A stretch of DNA of 52,102 nt from an uncultured Photobacterium sp. GTDB lineage: Bacteria; Pseudomonadota; Gammaproteobacteria; Enterobacterales; Vibrionaceae. Below the pieces are notes generated by a model, which was not told the DNA's origin, searched no databases, and saw only the letters and a program-made list of their open reading frames with translations. The DNA is taken from the NCBI RefSeq assembly GCF_947039875.1, contig NZ_CAMRAN010000029.1, forward strand, positions 1 through 52,102, given 5' to 3'. Made by a program: the position numbers and the translations under genes. Below, one piece after another: positions 1 through 8,300 of the stretch; within the stretch, counting starts at the first letter, position 1; every line of letters begins with the position of its first letter.

Positions 1-486
1 ACCGATGCCTGAGAAGTTATTAACTTTGGCTGAAGCTCGGTGGTAATCAGGTAAAATAAAGTCGTGACCTAAGAAGTGAATGGCTAATCCAGTTATTACA
101 ATACTCGTTAAGAATAAATAGAATGCTATATATAACAATCCTTGAAGACGGTCATGTAAGCTATTCTTTTTAAATGGATTTGGCATGAAAACCCCCACTT
201 TTTTAGAATAGTACACACGTAGGAGTACGAGTACACCGACAAAATAACCAACAATATAATGCCATTGGAACATTTCATTACGGATTGATTTAGCAATTGT
301 TATAGCTTGTTGTTGTGATATGGAAATATTATCATTTTGCAATCCAGATTGAAGGATCGTTGCGATATGTGTTTTGTCCATCCACGTTGAGCGTAATACA
401 ATAGTTAATAAAATAAATAGAATAGAAAATGCTAATAACCAATGTATTAAGCGATGTAGTTTTGGGAAATGAGGTTGCTCAGTCAT
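1..486 (-). CDS. Cytochrome b561-like membrane protein, 3' part cut by window edge
   Basis: The reverse strand reads without a stop from an ATG at 486 to the window edge, giving 162 codons of the N-terminal part. The protein starts MTEQPHFPKLHRLIHWLLAF and has three hydrophobic stretches at about residues 13-35, 78-98 and 125-148. Histidines near helix starts (RLIHWLL at residues 12-18 and WHYIVGY near residue 80) match the haem-ligand pattern of the cytochrome b561 / Ni-hydrogenase cytochrome b family, which moves electrons in the inner membrane. The redox partner is not visible because the gene runs out of the window. Haem-binding function is inferred from family pattern only. Confidence 0.7.
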   Translation of the reverse strand, partial: MTEQPHFPKLHRLIHWLLAFSILFILLTIVLRSTWMDKTHIATILQSGLQNDNISISQQQAITIAKSIRNEMFQWHYIVGYFVGVLVLLRVYYSKKVGVFMPNPFKKNSLHDRLQGLLYIAFYLFLTSIVITGLAIHFLGHDFILPDYHRASAKVNNFSGIG

Positions 487-713
487 ATAAATAACCAAAA
501 ATAAAAACATTATTTCGTAATTATACCATGGCTATAGCGAATAAATCATGAAATTGCAGGTTTATTGATTTAATATATCGTTTTTTGGCATAGAAATATC
601 AAATTATATAAAGTAAGCCGCTAATTTCGTTGTTTTATTATGCAGGGTGAGTGCAAACTAAACAGTTAATGGCTATATGGAATAAATGTATTGATAAAAT
701 ATACATCTGATTA

Positions 714-1661
714 ATGATGGAATGCAAAGTATGCCATATAAGAATTAACGGTGTGATTCAGTCCAACATATCTCTTAGTAACCATGCGAAAATGATTTAT
801 CCAGATAGCCAAGCTAAAAAATACTCACCATTATGGCGCTATCGAGTAAAATTTATTCTTCGTGCAATGTACTACCATAAAGCTTTCCAGCATATCACTT
901 CTGAAATTGATCCTTCTTTACTAGATACTTTATGTCAGCGTAATCCTCGTTTTTTAGAAAAGCCATTTCGTCCTTACGTGATTTATGGAACAAATTCTAC
1001 TGAGCGGGCAAAATTTGTTGTAGAGCATTTTAAGTTTGTCTCTCAACTACCAGCCCATATTCGTGACGCTATCTATAAAGATCGTCATGGATTAACATTA
1101 TGTAACTTTACTGTAGATGATGTTGATTACTGTTTTAAATTGACATTCTATGCTCGTTATCAAAAAGAGGGTGATATGAGTTTAACGCTCTTTAATGATG
1201 CGGATGAAAACTTTTATACCCTGACATTTGCGATTCGGAATGTAAAAGGGAAGCGTCAATTAGTGATTGGTGGTTTACAAGGCCCTGCGAGTAGCCCTGA
1301 AAATAACCAAAAAATAAAATTACTGACTAAAGCATTATTCGGACAACGTCCAAAAGATTTAATGATTAAAATGGTCACACTGCTCGCTAATGCTTGGCAG
1401 GTAGATACACTACTTGCTATAAAGAATAGTTCCCATACCTATTCAGCAAAGCGTTATGCTACTGGCAAAATCAAGATGGATTACGATAAGCATTGGTTAG
1501 CATTAGGTGCTGCTGAGTTCGATGAGCATTTATATCAATTAACGCTTGAAGATATTCGCCGTAATCCTGAAGATATTTCACGCCCTAAACGTGCAATGTA
1601 TCGTCGACGCTATGAGTGGTTAGATAATACAAAAGTGTTGATTGAACAGAATCTAAAATAA
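714..1661 (+). CDS. VirK/YbjX (DUF535) family protein
   Basis: 315 aa, full length for the VirK/YbjX family. Family-like features include the N-terminal RYRVKFILRA segment, the central FTLTFAIRN / LVIGGLQGP core and the C-terminal RPKRAMYRRRYEWLD basic segment. There is no signal peptide or membrane helix. Members in enterobacteria are linked to virulence or resistance to antimicrobial peptides, but the biochemical role is unknown. The first two codons are both ATG, so the start could be either. The gene is monocistronic and followed by a strong hairpin terminator. Confidence 0.8.
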   Translation: MMECKVCHIRINGVIQSNISLSNHAKMIYPDSQAKKYSPLWRYRVKFILRAMYYHKAFQHITSEIDPSLLDTLCQRNPRFLEKPFRPYVIYGTNSTERAKFVVEHFKFVSQLPAHIRDAIYKDRHGLTLCNFTVDDVDYCFKLTFYARYQKEGDMSLTLFNDADENFYTLTFAIRNVKGKRQLVIGGLQGPASSPENNQKIKLLTKALFGQRPKDLMIKMVTLLANAWQVDTLLAIKNSSHTYSAKRYATGKIKMDYDKHWLALGAAEFDEHLYQLTLEDIRRNPEDISRPKRAMYRRRYEWLDNTKVLIEQNLK

Positions 1662-1705
1662 TTATATGTGTTAATTTATCTGTTACTTATTAAAAATGAC
1701 ACTAA

Positions 1706-1735
1706 CAAACGGCTACCTATTTAGGTGGCCGTTTG
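1706..1735 (+). terminator. Rho-independent terminator-like hairpin after virK/ybjX
   Basis: A 12-bp stem (AAACGGCTACCT paired with AGGTGGCCGTTT, one G-T wobble) closes over a short ATTT loop, 45 bp after the stop codon. The following T-run is weak (TTTGCTGTTGTGTTT). Confidence 0.65.
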
Positions 1736-1934
1736 CTGTTGTGTTTATAGATTATAGTAACAAAAGCTAAATAATGCTTAGACTAACCGCTATATAGCGC
1801 TTAGTTTTGTCTGTGAGAATGCTATTTTTACGATATATCAATATTATCAGTGGGTTCTCATATTGACATGATATATTTCGCATTATAGGTAAATTGAAAT
1901 AGCACGCTATTCATAACAATAGGTTTATAAGATC

Positions 1935-2186
1935 ATGAACAACCCAACAGATTTTTACACACTAAAGCCAGAAATCATTTCACGTCCAGAGTCAGAAGGC
2001 TCATTAGCGACTAAATCATCAATGTTTATCAAACAGACTCGCGTGTATATCCTGAACGTTCAAGAATTCGTTGATAATGACGATAAGAGTGAAAACCCAT
2101 TTGGCGTTGAACGATATGCGCTTTGGCCTCGTTTAATAAAAAGTAAAAAGCGTTTAGAAGATCGTGGTTACATCTTTAATTTTTAA
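1935..2186 (+). CDS. Small hypothetical protein (83 aa)
   Basis: I do not recognise this gene. The 83-aa product is soluble, with no signal peptide or membrane segment, and ends in an aromatic tail (RGYIFNF). The codon use looks like that of its neighbours and the ORF is preceded by a 270-bp gap after a terminator, so it would need its own promoter. An ATG is at 1935 with only a weak AAGA-type ribosome-binding site. The REP/MITE-like repeat begins about 55 bp after its stop. Confidence 0.55.
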   Translation: MNNPTDFYTLKPEIISRPESEGSLATKSSMFIKQTRVYILNVQEFVDNDDKSENPFGVERYALWPRLIKSKKRLEDRGYIFNF

Positions 2187-2241
2187 CAATATTAAAAGAT
2201 CGAGCAAAAGAAAAGAGGAAAAGATGGAAAAAGAAAAAAGA

Positions 2242-2380
2242 TGGGACAGCCATAAAATTACGCTAGATATGACGGGTAATAAGTCCGTTATTATTTTCTG
2301 TGAATGCCTATGAGGACGATAGGGAATCTACTCACTGTGTGTAGAAATCTTAAAGAATAAAGATATGGGTGTCCTGTATT
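2242..2380. repeat. MITE/REP-like element, copy 1
   Basis: Runs from TGGGACAGCCAT to the inverted partner ATGGGTGTCCTG. The interior carries GACGGGTAATAAGTCCG, CGATAGGGAAT, CTCACTGTGTGT and CTTAAAGAATAAAGATATG, which recur in the same order in copy 2 (5593-5730). The internal TAATAA-GTCCG-TTATTA can form a hairpin. No transposase is encoded, so this is a non-autonomous unit. Its ends resemble the GGGACAGCCAT/AGGACACCCAT sequences I associate with REP-type transposases in marine gammaproteobacteria; that link is from memory. Confidence 0.75.
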
Positions 2381-2414
2381 TTTTATTCTAAAAACAGCTC
2401 AGTTGATTAACCAT

Positions 2415-2717
2415 ATGAATCCGTATTTACTCGGTTTATTAACAACGGTTCCAATGGAAGGAACGGCACTATTTCGACAAGTTACTAAGGGAGATTTCAA
2501 GTTACTCGATCCTTATGAGGTACTTGAAGGGCTTAAATTACTGTTAGAAAATTTAGACCATGATAATTTGTTGATTGATAGCACGCATGGATCGAATTTA
2601 TTGTCGATAAAAGGGACGTTGGGTGAGGTTAAATCGAGTACATTAGATCATATTAATCGTCATTTATTAATGAAAGATAACGATCTTATTGGCAAAGCAT
2701 ATCTTGGTCAGTTTTAG
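2415..2717 (+). CDS. Small hypothetical protein (about 100 aa)
   Basis: Not recognised. An upstream TTG (2403) is in frame, but the ATG at 2415 (MNPYLLGLL) is the more likely start; neither has a strong ribosome-binding site. The product is soluble and leucine-rich in the middle (EVLEGLKLLLENLDHDNLLID). It lies directly downstream of repeat copy 1, so the repeat insertion may have replaced its original promoter. A clear terminator follows, which supports a real transcription unit. Confidence 0.5.
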   Translation: MNPYLLGLLTTVPMEGTALFRQVTKGDFKLLDPYEVLEGLKLLLENLDHDNLLIDSTHGSNLLSIKGTLGEVKSSTLDHINRHLLMKDNDLIGKAYLGQF

Positions 2718-2726
2718 TTATACATA

Positions 2727-2753
2727 AAAAGGGCAAATGTTGCCCTTTTTACC
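2727..2753 (+). terminator. Rho-independent terminator
   Basis: AAAAAGGGCAA-ATG-TTGCCCTTTTT: an 11-bp stem ending in a T-run just after the stop of the preceding gene. It is symmetrical enough to act in both directions, but the minus-strand patatin gene ends some 100 bp further on. Confidence 0.8.
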
Positions 2754-2858
2754 AATTAAACAGTTACATTATTTCTTTTCTTTGTTGCCTTGAAATATCA
2801 AAGAGTAAGATATAGGTGCTCTATTTTTTTAGAGAAACAAAAGTGATCCAATATTTTG

Positions 2859-4073
2859 TTAAATGCCTATTGGTGAATCTTTGCTAATTTTAATTGTATT
2901 ATCAATGATATTATCGTTATTAATATGAAAAGGTAATAATGGACGAATCAGTGTTTTGTCGTAACTTAGTCTCATACTCATGTCTGCATGACAAAATCCT
3001 AAATTAATTAACATTCTATTATCAGTATCAGAAAAACGATCTAATTGAGTCCCCAAGTTGCTAAGATGACGGTATTGCTTAGCTTCACTCTCAGACAGTA
3101 ATGGGTTTATAGTTTTGAAGTTTTTAACCTTACTAGATATAGACCAATAGCCGCCATTATATTCACCTTCAATATAATTTCGCATCAACATCCGTTTACG
3201 TAATGCTCTTTGTTGGTTAATCATAATGTCAGTCATCCTAAGGGATAAACCAAACTTACTTTTTATCGTTTTTAGCCAACCATGCCATGGCAAAGAAAGC
3301 AATGCTCCTGCATCACAACAGAATACTGAATTATATTCCTTTTCTGCTCCGTGTTTCCATATCATTTCTAACCCCATATTATCATAGAGCCCACCATCAC
3401 ATAGGTTTAAGTGTTCACGAAGTTTCAATATTTGTTCAGCAGAGATATGACTATAAGGTGTGTCATTCCATGTCCAATCTTTACCACATAATCGTATTGG
3501 TGCTAAAAATGGTGGGAATCCACTGGATATAGCAATAGCTTGTGCTAAGGTAATCCCGTGATCTGAAGCTGAGCCAATTTTATAGTCTCGAATTTCACAT
3601 TTTGAAATTCTGACACTAGCACCAGTATCAAGGTTGGTGCCATAAAAAATAAACTCTGGAGCTAAAGGGTTATTGGGTATATCACAAAGACGAGTTTTGC
3701 CAAACAACAAAGCTTCATATTTTTTTCTTACCTCTATTACTGCTGTTGTTGTTGGGTTTAGAGTGTGTAGAAGAATCAGAAATTTATTTGTAATTGTTTG
3801 AGAGCAAAATATAATGAGGGGGTCTGCAATGACTTCTTTAAAGTTAGTTGCACGATACCGGCCTTTACTAGCATCTATTTCCTCAAAAGTTAACTTTTCC
3901 CACTTTAGCATTAATAAACCAGCGGCAATAGAACCGCCAGAAACTGATGTGATTGTATCTAGCTCAGTCAATAAACCATCTTCATTCATGCGCCATAGAG
4001 TACCTAATGCATAGAGTGTTGCTCTAAAACCACCGCCAGATAAAGCTAAGCCTTTTTTAAATTTGTTATTCAT
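2859..4073 (-). CDS. Patatin-like phospholipase
   Basis: 404 aa with the hallmarks of the patatin Ser-Asp hydrolase fold. The N-terminal glycine-rich oxyanion loop is LSGGGFRAT (residues 11-19), the nucleophile elbow is TSVSGGS (Ser45 the likely nucleophile), and the aspartate is in LCDGGLYDNMGLE. It would hydrolyse acyl esters of membrane lipids. No signal peptide or transmembrane helix is seen, so it is probably cytosolic or secreted by a non-Sec route. The start at 4073 has GAGGTG eight bases upstream, which lies inside a possible upstream small ORF. Patatin enzymes also serve as toxins and anti-phage effectors, but no nucleotide-cyclase partner is nearby, so no such role is assigned. Confidence 0.85.
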   Translation of the reverse strand: MNNKFKKGLALSGGGFRATLYALGTLWRMNEDGLLTELDTITSVSGGSIAAGLLMLKWEKLTFEEIDASKGRYRATNFKEVIADPLIIFCSQTITNKFLILLHTLNPTTTAVIEVRKKYEALLFGKTRLCDIPNNPLAPEFIFYGTNLDTGASVRISKCEIRDYKIGSASDHGITLAQAIAISSGFPPFLAPIRLCGKDWTWNDTPYSHISAEQILKLREHLNLCDGGLYDNMGLEMIWKHGAEKEYNSVFCCDAGALLSLPWHGWLKTIKSKFGLSLRMTDIMINQQRALRKRMLMRNYIEGEYNGGYWSISSKVKNFKTINPLLSESEAKQYRHLSNLGTQLDRFSDTDNRMLINLGFCHADMSMRLSYDKTLIRPLLPFHINNDNIIDNTIKISKDSPIGI

Positions 4074-4188
4074 TATCTAACACCTCATTATTAACTTTTG
4101 TCTCATTATTCACTAATAACGGTCCTACTTTATTAGTGAAAATACCACCACCTCTTTTAAGTAAAATACCAGTACTCAATATATCCAT
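4066..4188 (-). CDS. Possible 40-aa leader/partner ORF overlapping the patatin start
   Basis: An ORF from ATG at 4188 ends with a TAA that overlaps the patatin ATG by 8 bases. The product starts MDILSTGILLKRGGG and has a short hydrophobic head. Such overlap often gives translational coupling, and the patatin ribosome-binding site lies inside this ORF. Its own ribosome-binding site (AAGAGA) is weak. It could also be chance; no family is recognised. Confidence 0.35.
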   Translation of the reverse strand: MDILSTGILLKRGGGIFTNKVGPLLVNNETKVNNEVLDNE

Positions 4189-4456
4189 ATAATTAAGTCT
4201 CTTATTATTTTATATTCTGCATAATATGTTACATTTTTTCTAAATTGAAAAAGTGATCATTCACAAAAAATGATACTGAGGCTTGCATTTGATATGGGCG
4301 TTTTGGATTAAGAAAATCAAACTATAATAACCATTGTGTTAATAATATACAGGATTAGTTTTATTGATATAGGTCAATCTTTTTTATTCTTTTTTGGGTG
4401 ATTCTTGTTCTCTATGGTTGATTGGTAATCAAATGCATTTTGCATGGAGGCAAGCA

Positions 4457-5563
4457 ATGGAAAGTATTAATTTAAATGTTAGATTTGTTTTTTTATCTAT
4501 ATCTTTAATCGTTTGTTTGAATTCTAATTCTTACGCGAATGAAGTTTTTAGCAGTCAAAGTTTATCTCCAGAAACTAAAACGAGTACATATTCTCTTCCT
4601 GCTTTAAATGCTATTTCTAATGCAACGTCAATATCTGGAATATCATCAGGTGCCTTTATGGCTTCTCAATTTCATGTTGCATACTCAAATGATCTTGTTG
4701 GCGTAGGGATTGTTGCTGGTGGACCATGGAATTGCGCTGCTAGCAATCCGCTTTTCCCTGCAATTGTGAATGCGACAACAACTTGTATGAATCCGTGTAA
4801 GGCTGGTATTTGCGGTCCATTTCCTGATTCAAAATTTTTATCAGCTATTGCAGAAATGGATGCTAAAAAAGGTAATATTGATCCTATTGATAATTTAAAA
4901 GATGATAATGTATATATTTTTTCTGGGTCTCAAGATAAAACTGTTATTACTAAAGTCGTTGATACTACCTTTGATTTCTATAAAAAATTAAAAGTGAAAA
5001 ATATAGAATACATGAATAATTTGGATGCAGGGCATGCTTTTATTACTAATAATCCTGAGGATGCCGAATGTAATAAAACTGCTGATCCATATATTAATTA
5101 TTGTAATATGTCACAAGCGAGAGATATTTTAAAACATATTTATAAAGGGTTAAAATCACCTGCAATAAAAATAAGTGGCGAATTAATTAAATTTAACCAA
5201 CATGAGTTTCTTACAAAAGATCAAATAAACCGATCAAGTATGGACGACAATGCATTTGTTTATATTCCTAAGAGTTGTACAACAAATCAATGTAGAGTTC
5301 ATGTCGCTTTGCATGGCTGTGCTCAAGGAGTATCAGTAATAGGGACAGAATTTATAACGGATACTGGCTATTTAGAAACAGCTGATACAAATAAGATTAT
5401 AGTATTATTTCCACAAGTTAAATCATCTAATCTAAATCCAATGAATCCCAATGGTTGTTGGGATTTCTGGGGCTACAGTACTTATAATTTAAGTATTTAT
5501 CATAAAAAATCAGCACCTCAAATGGAGGCTATTAAAAAAATGATTGACCGATTAATAAGTTAG
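4457..5563 (+). CDS. Exported PHB-depolymerase-like esterase
   Basis: About 368 aa from the preferred ATG at 4457, which has GGAGG eight bases upstream. The in-frame ATG at 4394 has no such site. A Sec signal peptide (FVFLSISLIVCLNSNSYA) directs export. The alpha/beta-hydrolase signature is visible: nucleophile elbow SGISSGAFMA, a cysteine-rich loop (CMNPCKAGICGPF), a late histidine segment (LDAGHAFITN) and VALHGCAQG. This matches the extracellular poly(3-hydroxybutyrate) depolymerase / esterase family. The exact polymer or ester is not established, since the family also covers feruloyl and other esterases. It stands alone; repeat copy 2 begins 30 bp after its stop. Confidence 0.8.
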   Translation: MESINLNVRFVFLSISLIVCLNSNSYANEVFSSQSLSPETKTSTYSLPALNAISNATSISGISSGAFMASQFHVAYSNDLVGVGIVAGGPWNCAASNPLFPAIVNATTTCMNPCKAGICGPFPDSKFLSAIAEMDAKKGNIDPIDNLKDDNVYIFSGSQDKTVITKVVDTTFDFYKKLKVKNIEYMNNLDAGHAFITNNPEDAECNKTADPYINYCNMSQARDILKHIYKGLKSPAIKISGELIKFNQHEFLTKDQINRSSMDDNAFVYIPKSCTTNQCRVHVALHGCAQGVSVIGTEFITDTGYLETADTNKIIVLFPQVKSSNLNPMNPNGCWDFWGYSTYNLSIYHKKSAPQMEAIKKMIDRLIS

Positions 5564-5592
5564 AGCAATCAAAAAATAAACAAGAAAAAACA

Positions 5593-5730
5593 TAGGACAG
5601 CCATAAAATCATGCTAAATATGACGGGTAATAAGTCCGTTATTATTTGCTGTGAATGCCTGCAAGGGCGATAGGGAATGTACTCACTGTGTGTGGAAATC
5701 TTAAAGAATAAAGATATGAGTGTCCTGTAT
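5593..5730. repeat. MITE/REP-like element, copy 2
   Basis: Same layout as copy 1: left end AGGACAGCCAT, interior GACGGGTAATAAGTCCGTTA, CTCACTGTGTGTGGAAATC and TTAAAGAATAAAGATATG, right end GAGTGTCCTG. It differs from copy 1 by scattered substitutions, and its length is about 138 bp in both cases. It lies between the esterase and the PhyH gene. Confidence 0.75.
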
Positions 5731-5834
5731 TTCTTAATGATGATTTTATTACTTGGTTGAATACCATCAGTCTGGCATTATGCGCCCAAGAATACCGTCG
5801 TCAGTAAACGGTACCGAGAGTGTGAAGGTAGTCA

Positions 5835-6623
5835 GTGATAGAAAACAGCCAACAATTAAGTAACCGTTATGATGAACACGGTTACTTTGTGATTAGAAAT
5901 TATTTCGATGAAGCTCAGATTTCATTGCTTAGAAAAGTGGTGCTAAAGTTCCATGAATTGTGGAAAGCAGACAACATCGAGTTTTATCATGAAGAAGCGT
6001 TTAACTCGTCTTTAATTACGGGCAGTGAATATCTACCTATCGATGATAGAACGGTACTTTTTGACTTTATCAGCTCAAAAAAGATCATGGACGTTGTTGA
6101 TGCAGTGATACCTGAAAATCCTGCATTTATGAATACACAACTGTTCTTCAACCCCGTAAATCCCCAACAAAAAGACTTTTGGCATCGTGACTGTCAATAT
6201 GACTATGATCTTGAAGACCAAATGAAAGTCATATTAGAAACGCAAGTGTTACATCTTCGAGTGCCTTTATTTGATGAACTTGGCATGGAAATCATCCCCG
6301 GTACACACAAGCGATGGGACAACGAAGAAGAGCACAATGTTCGCCAAGAAGAAAATGGTAAAGTCAGCAATGACAGCATCTCTGGCGGTAAACAAATTGG
6401 GTTAGCAGCGGGTGACTTGTTAGTGTTTTCTGCTGATATGATCCACCGAGGCTTATATGGCTTAGATCGTTTAGCATTGGATATTTTGATCTTTGACTCA
6501 GCGGCTGATTATGTCGATTACGTTGATGATGATTGCTTACCTCCCCAATCAATATTAAATAAGATTGCCGACCCAAGGCTATTTCTCAACACCCTACACC
6601 TAAAATCAATGGTGTGTGCTTAA
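5835..6623 (+). CDS. Phytanoyl-CoA dioxygenase (PhyH) family oxygenase
   Basis: 262 aa, typical for bacterial PhyH proteins, which are Fe(II)/2-oxoglutarate-dependent dioxygenases. The N-terminal HGYFVIRNYFDEAQI is characteristic. The iron facial triad is His-x-Asp in FWHRDCQYD (about residue 116) and the distal His in DMIHRGLYGLDR, whose later Arg would bind 2-oxoglutarate. The start is a GTG at 5835 with GAAGG six bases upstream, and no better ATG exists. The substrate cannot be predicted. Both flanks carry copies of the short repeat (5593-5730 and 6634-6678), so this gene sits between two elements. Confidence 0.8.
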   Translation: MIENSQQLSNRYDEHGYFVIRNYFDEAQISLLRKVVLKFHELWKADNIEFYHEEAFNSSLITGSEYLPIDDRTVLFDFISSKKIMDVVDAVIPENPAFMNTQLFFNPVNPQQKDFWHRDCQYDYDLEDQMKVILETQVLHLRVPLFDELGMEIIPGTHKRWDNEEEHNVRQEENGKVSNDSISGGKQIGLAAGDLLVFSADMIHRGLYGLDRLALDILIFDSAADYVDYVDDDCLPPQSILNKIADPRLFLNTLHLKSMVCA

Positions 6624-6633
6624 AGATAAAAAG

Positions 6634-6678
6634 ATGGGACAGCCATAAAATTTATTAGAAAAAGGCAGGACACCCATA
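6634..6678. repeat. Short MITE/REP-like derivative, copy 3
   Basis: Contains only the two ends, TGGGACAGCCATAAAATT and GCAGGACACCCAT, separated by about 16 bases. It looks like an internally deleted copy of the element at 2242 and 5593, though here the second end is in the same orientation as the first. Confidence 0.55.
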
Positions 6679-6695
6679 AATTCCCAACTACCAAT

Positions 6696-6728
6696 CTAAA
6701 AAACGGCCACCTAAAAGGCAGCCGTTAA
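6696..6728 (-). terminator. Terminator of the M14 carboxypeptidase gene
   Basis: Read on the minus strand: AACGGCTGCC-TTTTA-GGTGGCCGTT followed by TTTT. The stem has one internal mismatch and lies 25 bp beyond the stop codon of the gene at 6753-7898. Confidence 0.75.
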
Positions 6729-6752
6729 TATTATAAGTAGCAATAATCAGTC

Positions 6753-7898
6753 TTAACGAAGATCATCAGTAACAGCAAGCACTGCTGCTAGGGTGTCGTG
6801 ACCAAAGCCAATACTACGCTCTGGAGACCAGCCGTATAGGCTATCTGGCTGATTGTTATGATCTTTAAATGGCATTTCAACAGTGTAAGACAAGCAGTTA
6901 AATTGCTCGCCAACCCAGTTTGAAGCTACTGTTAGGTTCGCTTCGCCGGGCTTATCTTTGCCGTAGCCGTGTTCGTCTTGGAATTCTGGCGTTACGGTTA
7001 ATAGCGCTTGTTTGAATTTATTTTCAAGGTTTTCAAGGCGCGCATCGTATGATGGAATGCCTTCAGAACCAGCAACGAAGTTAAATGGGATCGCCTCATC
7101 GCCGTGAATATCAAGGAACATATCTACGCCAGTTGCTAGCATTTTCTCACGTACATAGAAAACTTCAGGGCTGTTTTCTAATGATGGTGTTTGCCATTCA
7201 CGGTTAAGGTTCACACCAATCGCATTTAAGCGTAGATGACCACGTGCGCTACCATCTGGGTTCATGTTAGGCACAACATAGAATACCGCTTTATTTAATA
7301 GGGCACGACCAACAGTGTCAGTTTCATCTAACAAGCGTTGTACTAAGCCTTCAACAAACCATTCTGCCATGGTTTCACCTGGGTGCTGACGTGCAATAAC
7401 CCAGATTTTTTTCTTTGGTGCTTCTTCGCTATCAGCGGCGTGTTCATCACCGATCACCAATAGGCTCACATCGCGATTATCAAGCGTATGACCTAATGTT
7501 TCTAGGCGACAGTTGTAATGGCTTTGTGCAAGGTGCAATAGATCTTGATGACGATCGTAGCTGTACGGTGCAAAGTAAGCGAAGTACATTGATTCATTTT
7601 CAGGAATAACAGTGAACGTTAAGTTGTCACCATCAAATTCTGAAGGGATACGGAACCACTCTTCACGATCATAAGAGGCCACAACATCATAGCCATTCCA
7701 ACCTTCAGGGTAGGCTGAGTTAGCTAGATCTAATAACGTAATAGTATGCGGCTGTTGAGCTTCTGACTCTAAACGGAAGTGAAACCACTGATGAAGTTCA
7801 GATTGGTTATCGTTAGGAATACTGAGTTGAATGTCGTCTTTGCTTTCTGCTTTAACAACATTGATGCTACCACTTTCGAAGTTACTGAAAATTTTCAT
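6753..7898 (-). CDS. M14-family zinc carboxypeptidase (cytosolic type)
   Basis: 381 aa. The zinc-binding HPGE motif (RQHPGETMAEW, about residue 170), the substrate-binding NPDGSARGHLR and VNLNREW, the third zinc ligand in DIHGDE, and the catalytic glutamate in YTVEMPF all match M14 peptidases of the cytosolic carboxypeptidase (AGBL-like) branch. The N-terminal 120 residues form the beta-rich domain typical of that branch. No signal peptide is present. Members trim C-terminal residues or amide-linked side chains; the substrate here is unknown. The gene is single and ends at a good terminator. Confidence 0.88.
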   Translation of the reverse strand: MKIFSNFESGSINVVKAESKDDIQLSIPNDNQSELHQWFHFRLESEAQQPHTITLLDLANSAYPEGWNGYDVVASYDREEWFRIPSEFDGDNLTFTVIPENESMYFAYFAPYSYDRHQDLLHLAQSHYNCRLETLGHTLDNRDVSLLVIGDEHAADSEEAPKKKIWVIARQHPGETMAEWFVEGLVQRLLDETDTVGRALLNKAVFYVVPNMNPDGSARGHLRLNAIGVNLNREWQTPSLENSPEVFYVREKMLATGVDMFLDIHGDEAIPFNFVAGSEGIPSYDARLENLENKFKQALLTVTPEFQDEHGYGKDKPGEANLTVASNWVGEQFNCLSYTVEMPFKDHNNQPDSLYGWSPERSIGFGHDTLAAVLAVTDDLR

Positions 7899-8300
7899 GA
7901 GGGTTACTCGTTATCTTTATAAGTACTGAATTAGGCTATCACAAACCACTGCAATCGATAATGATTTTTGTTCATCAAAATAAGGTTTCATTGTTAGGTT
8001 GAGTGAATAATCATCAATAGCGCAGTATGGCGTGATAAATCAGTAAAATCGTGGTGATCAGTTGATGTGTTAAATGTTGTTGGAATCTAATAATACTGCT
8101 TAAAGTAATTTAAAATAAAAATGCATAGATTTTATTAAAACAGTTATTAAAAAAACATTTATGTGATTAAGTTTGCTTTTTAAGTGATAAGTTATGCAGT
8201 AATGGTGGTGGGTCATATTTTATGTGGCTGGTGATTTTAAAAGTCGTGTGTTATTGGTAGCCGTTATTAGTTTTAAATATTTGTCTGGTAACAACACCGA
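7899..8300. other. Intergenic region between divergent genes
   Basis: About 400 bp between the M14 gene (minus) and the FUSC gene (plus). It is AT-rich and must hold two promoters, but I see no convincing -35/-10 pair, operator palindrome, small ORF or RNA fold that I would name. Confidence 0.5.

Noticed and set aside
2859..4073. Patatin gene as the effector of a CBASS-type defence system
   Set aside because: No CD-NTase, no ubiquitin-like or HORMA partner nearby; a lone patatin is not enough.
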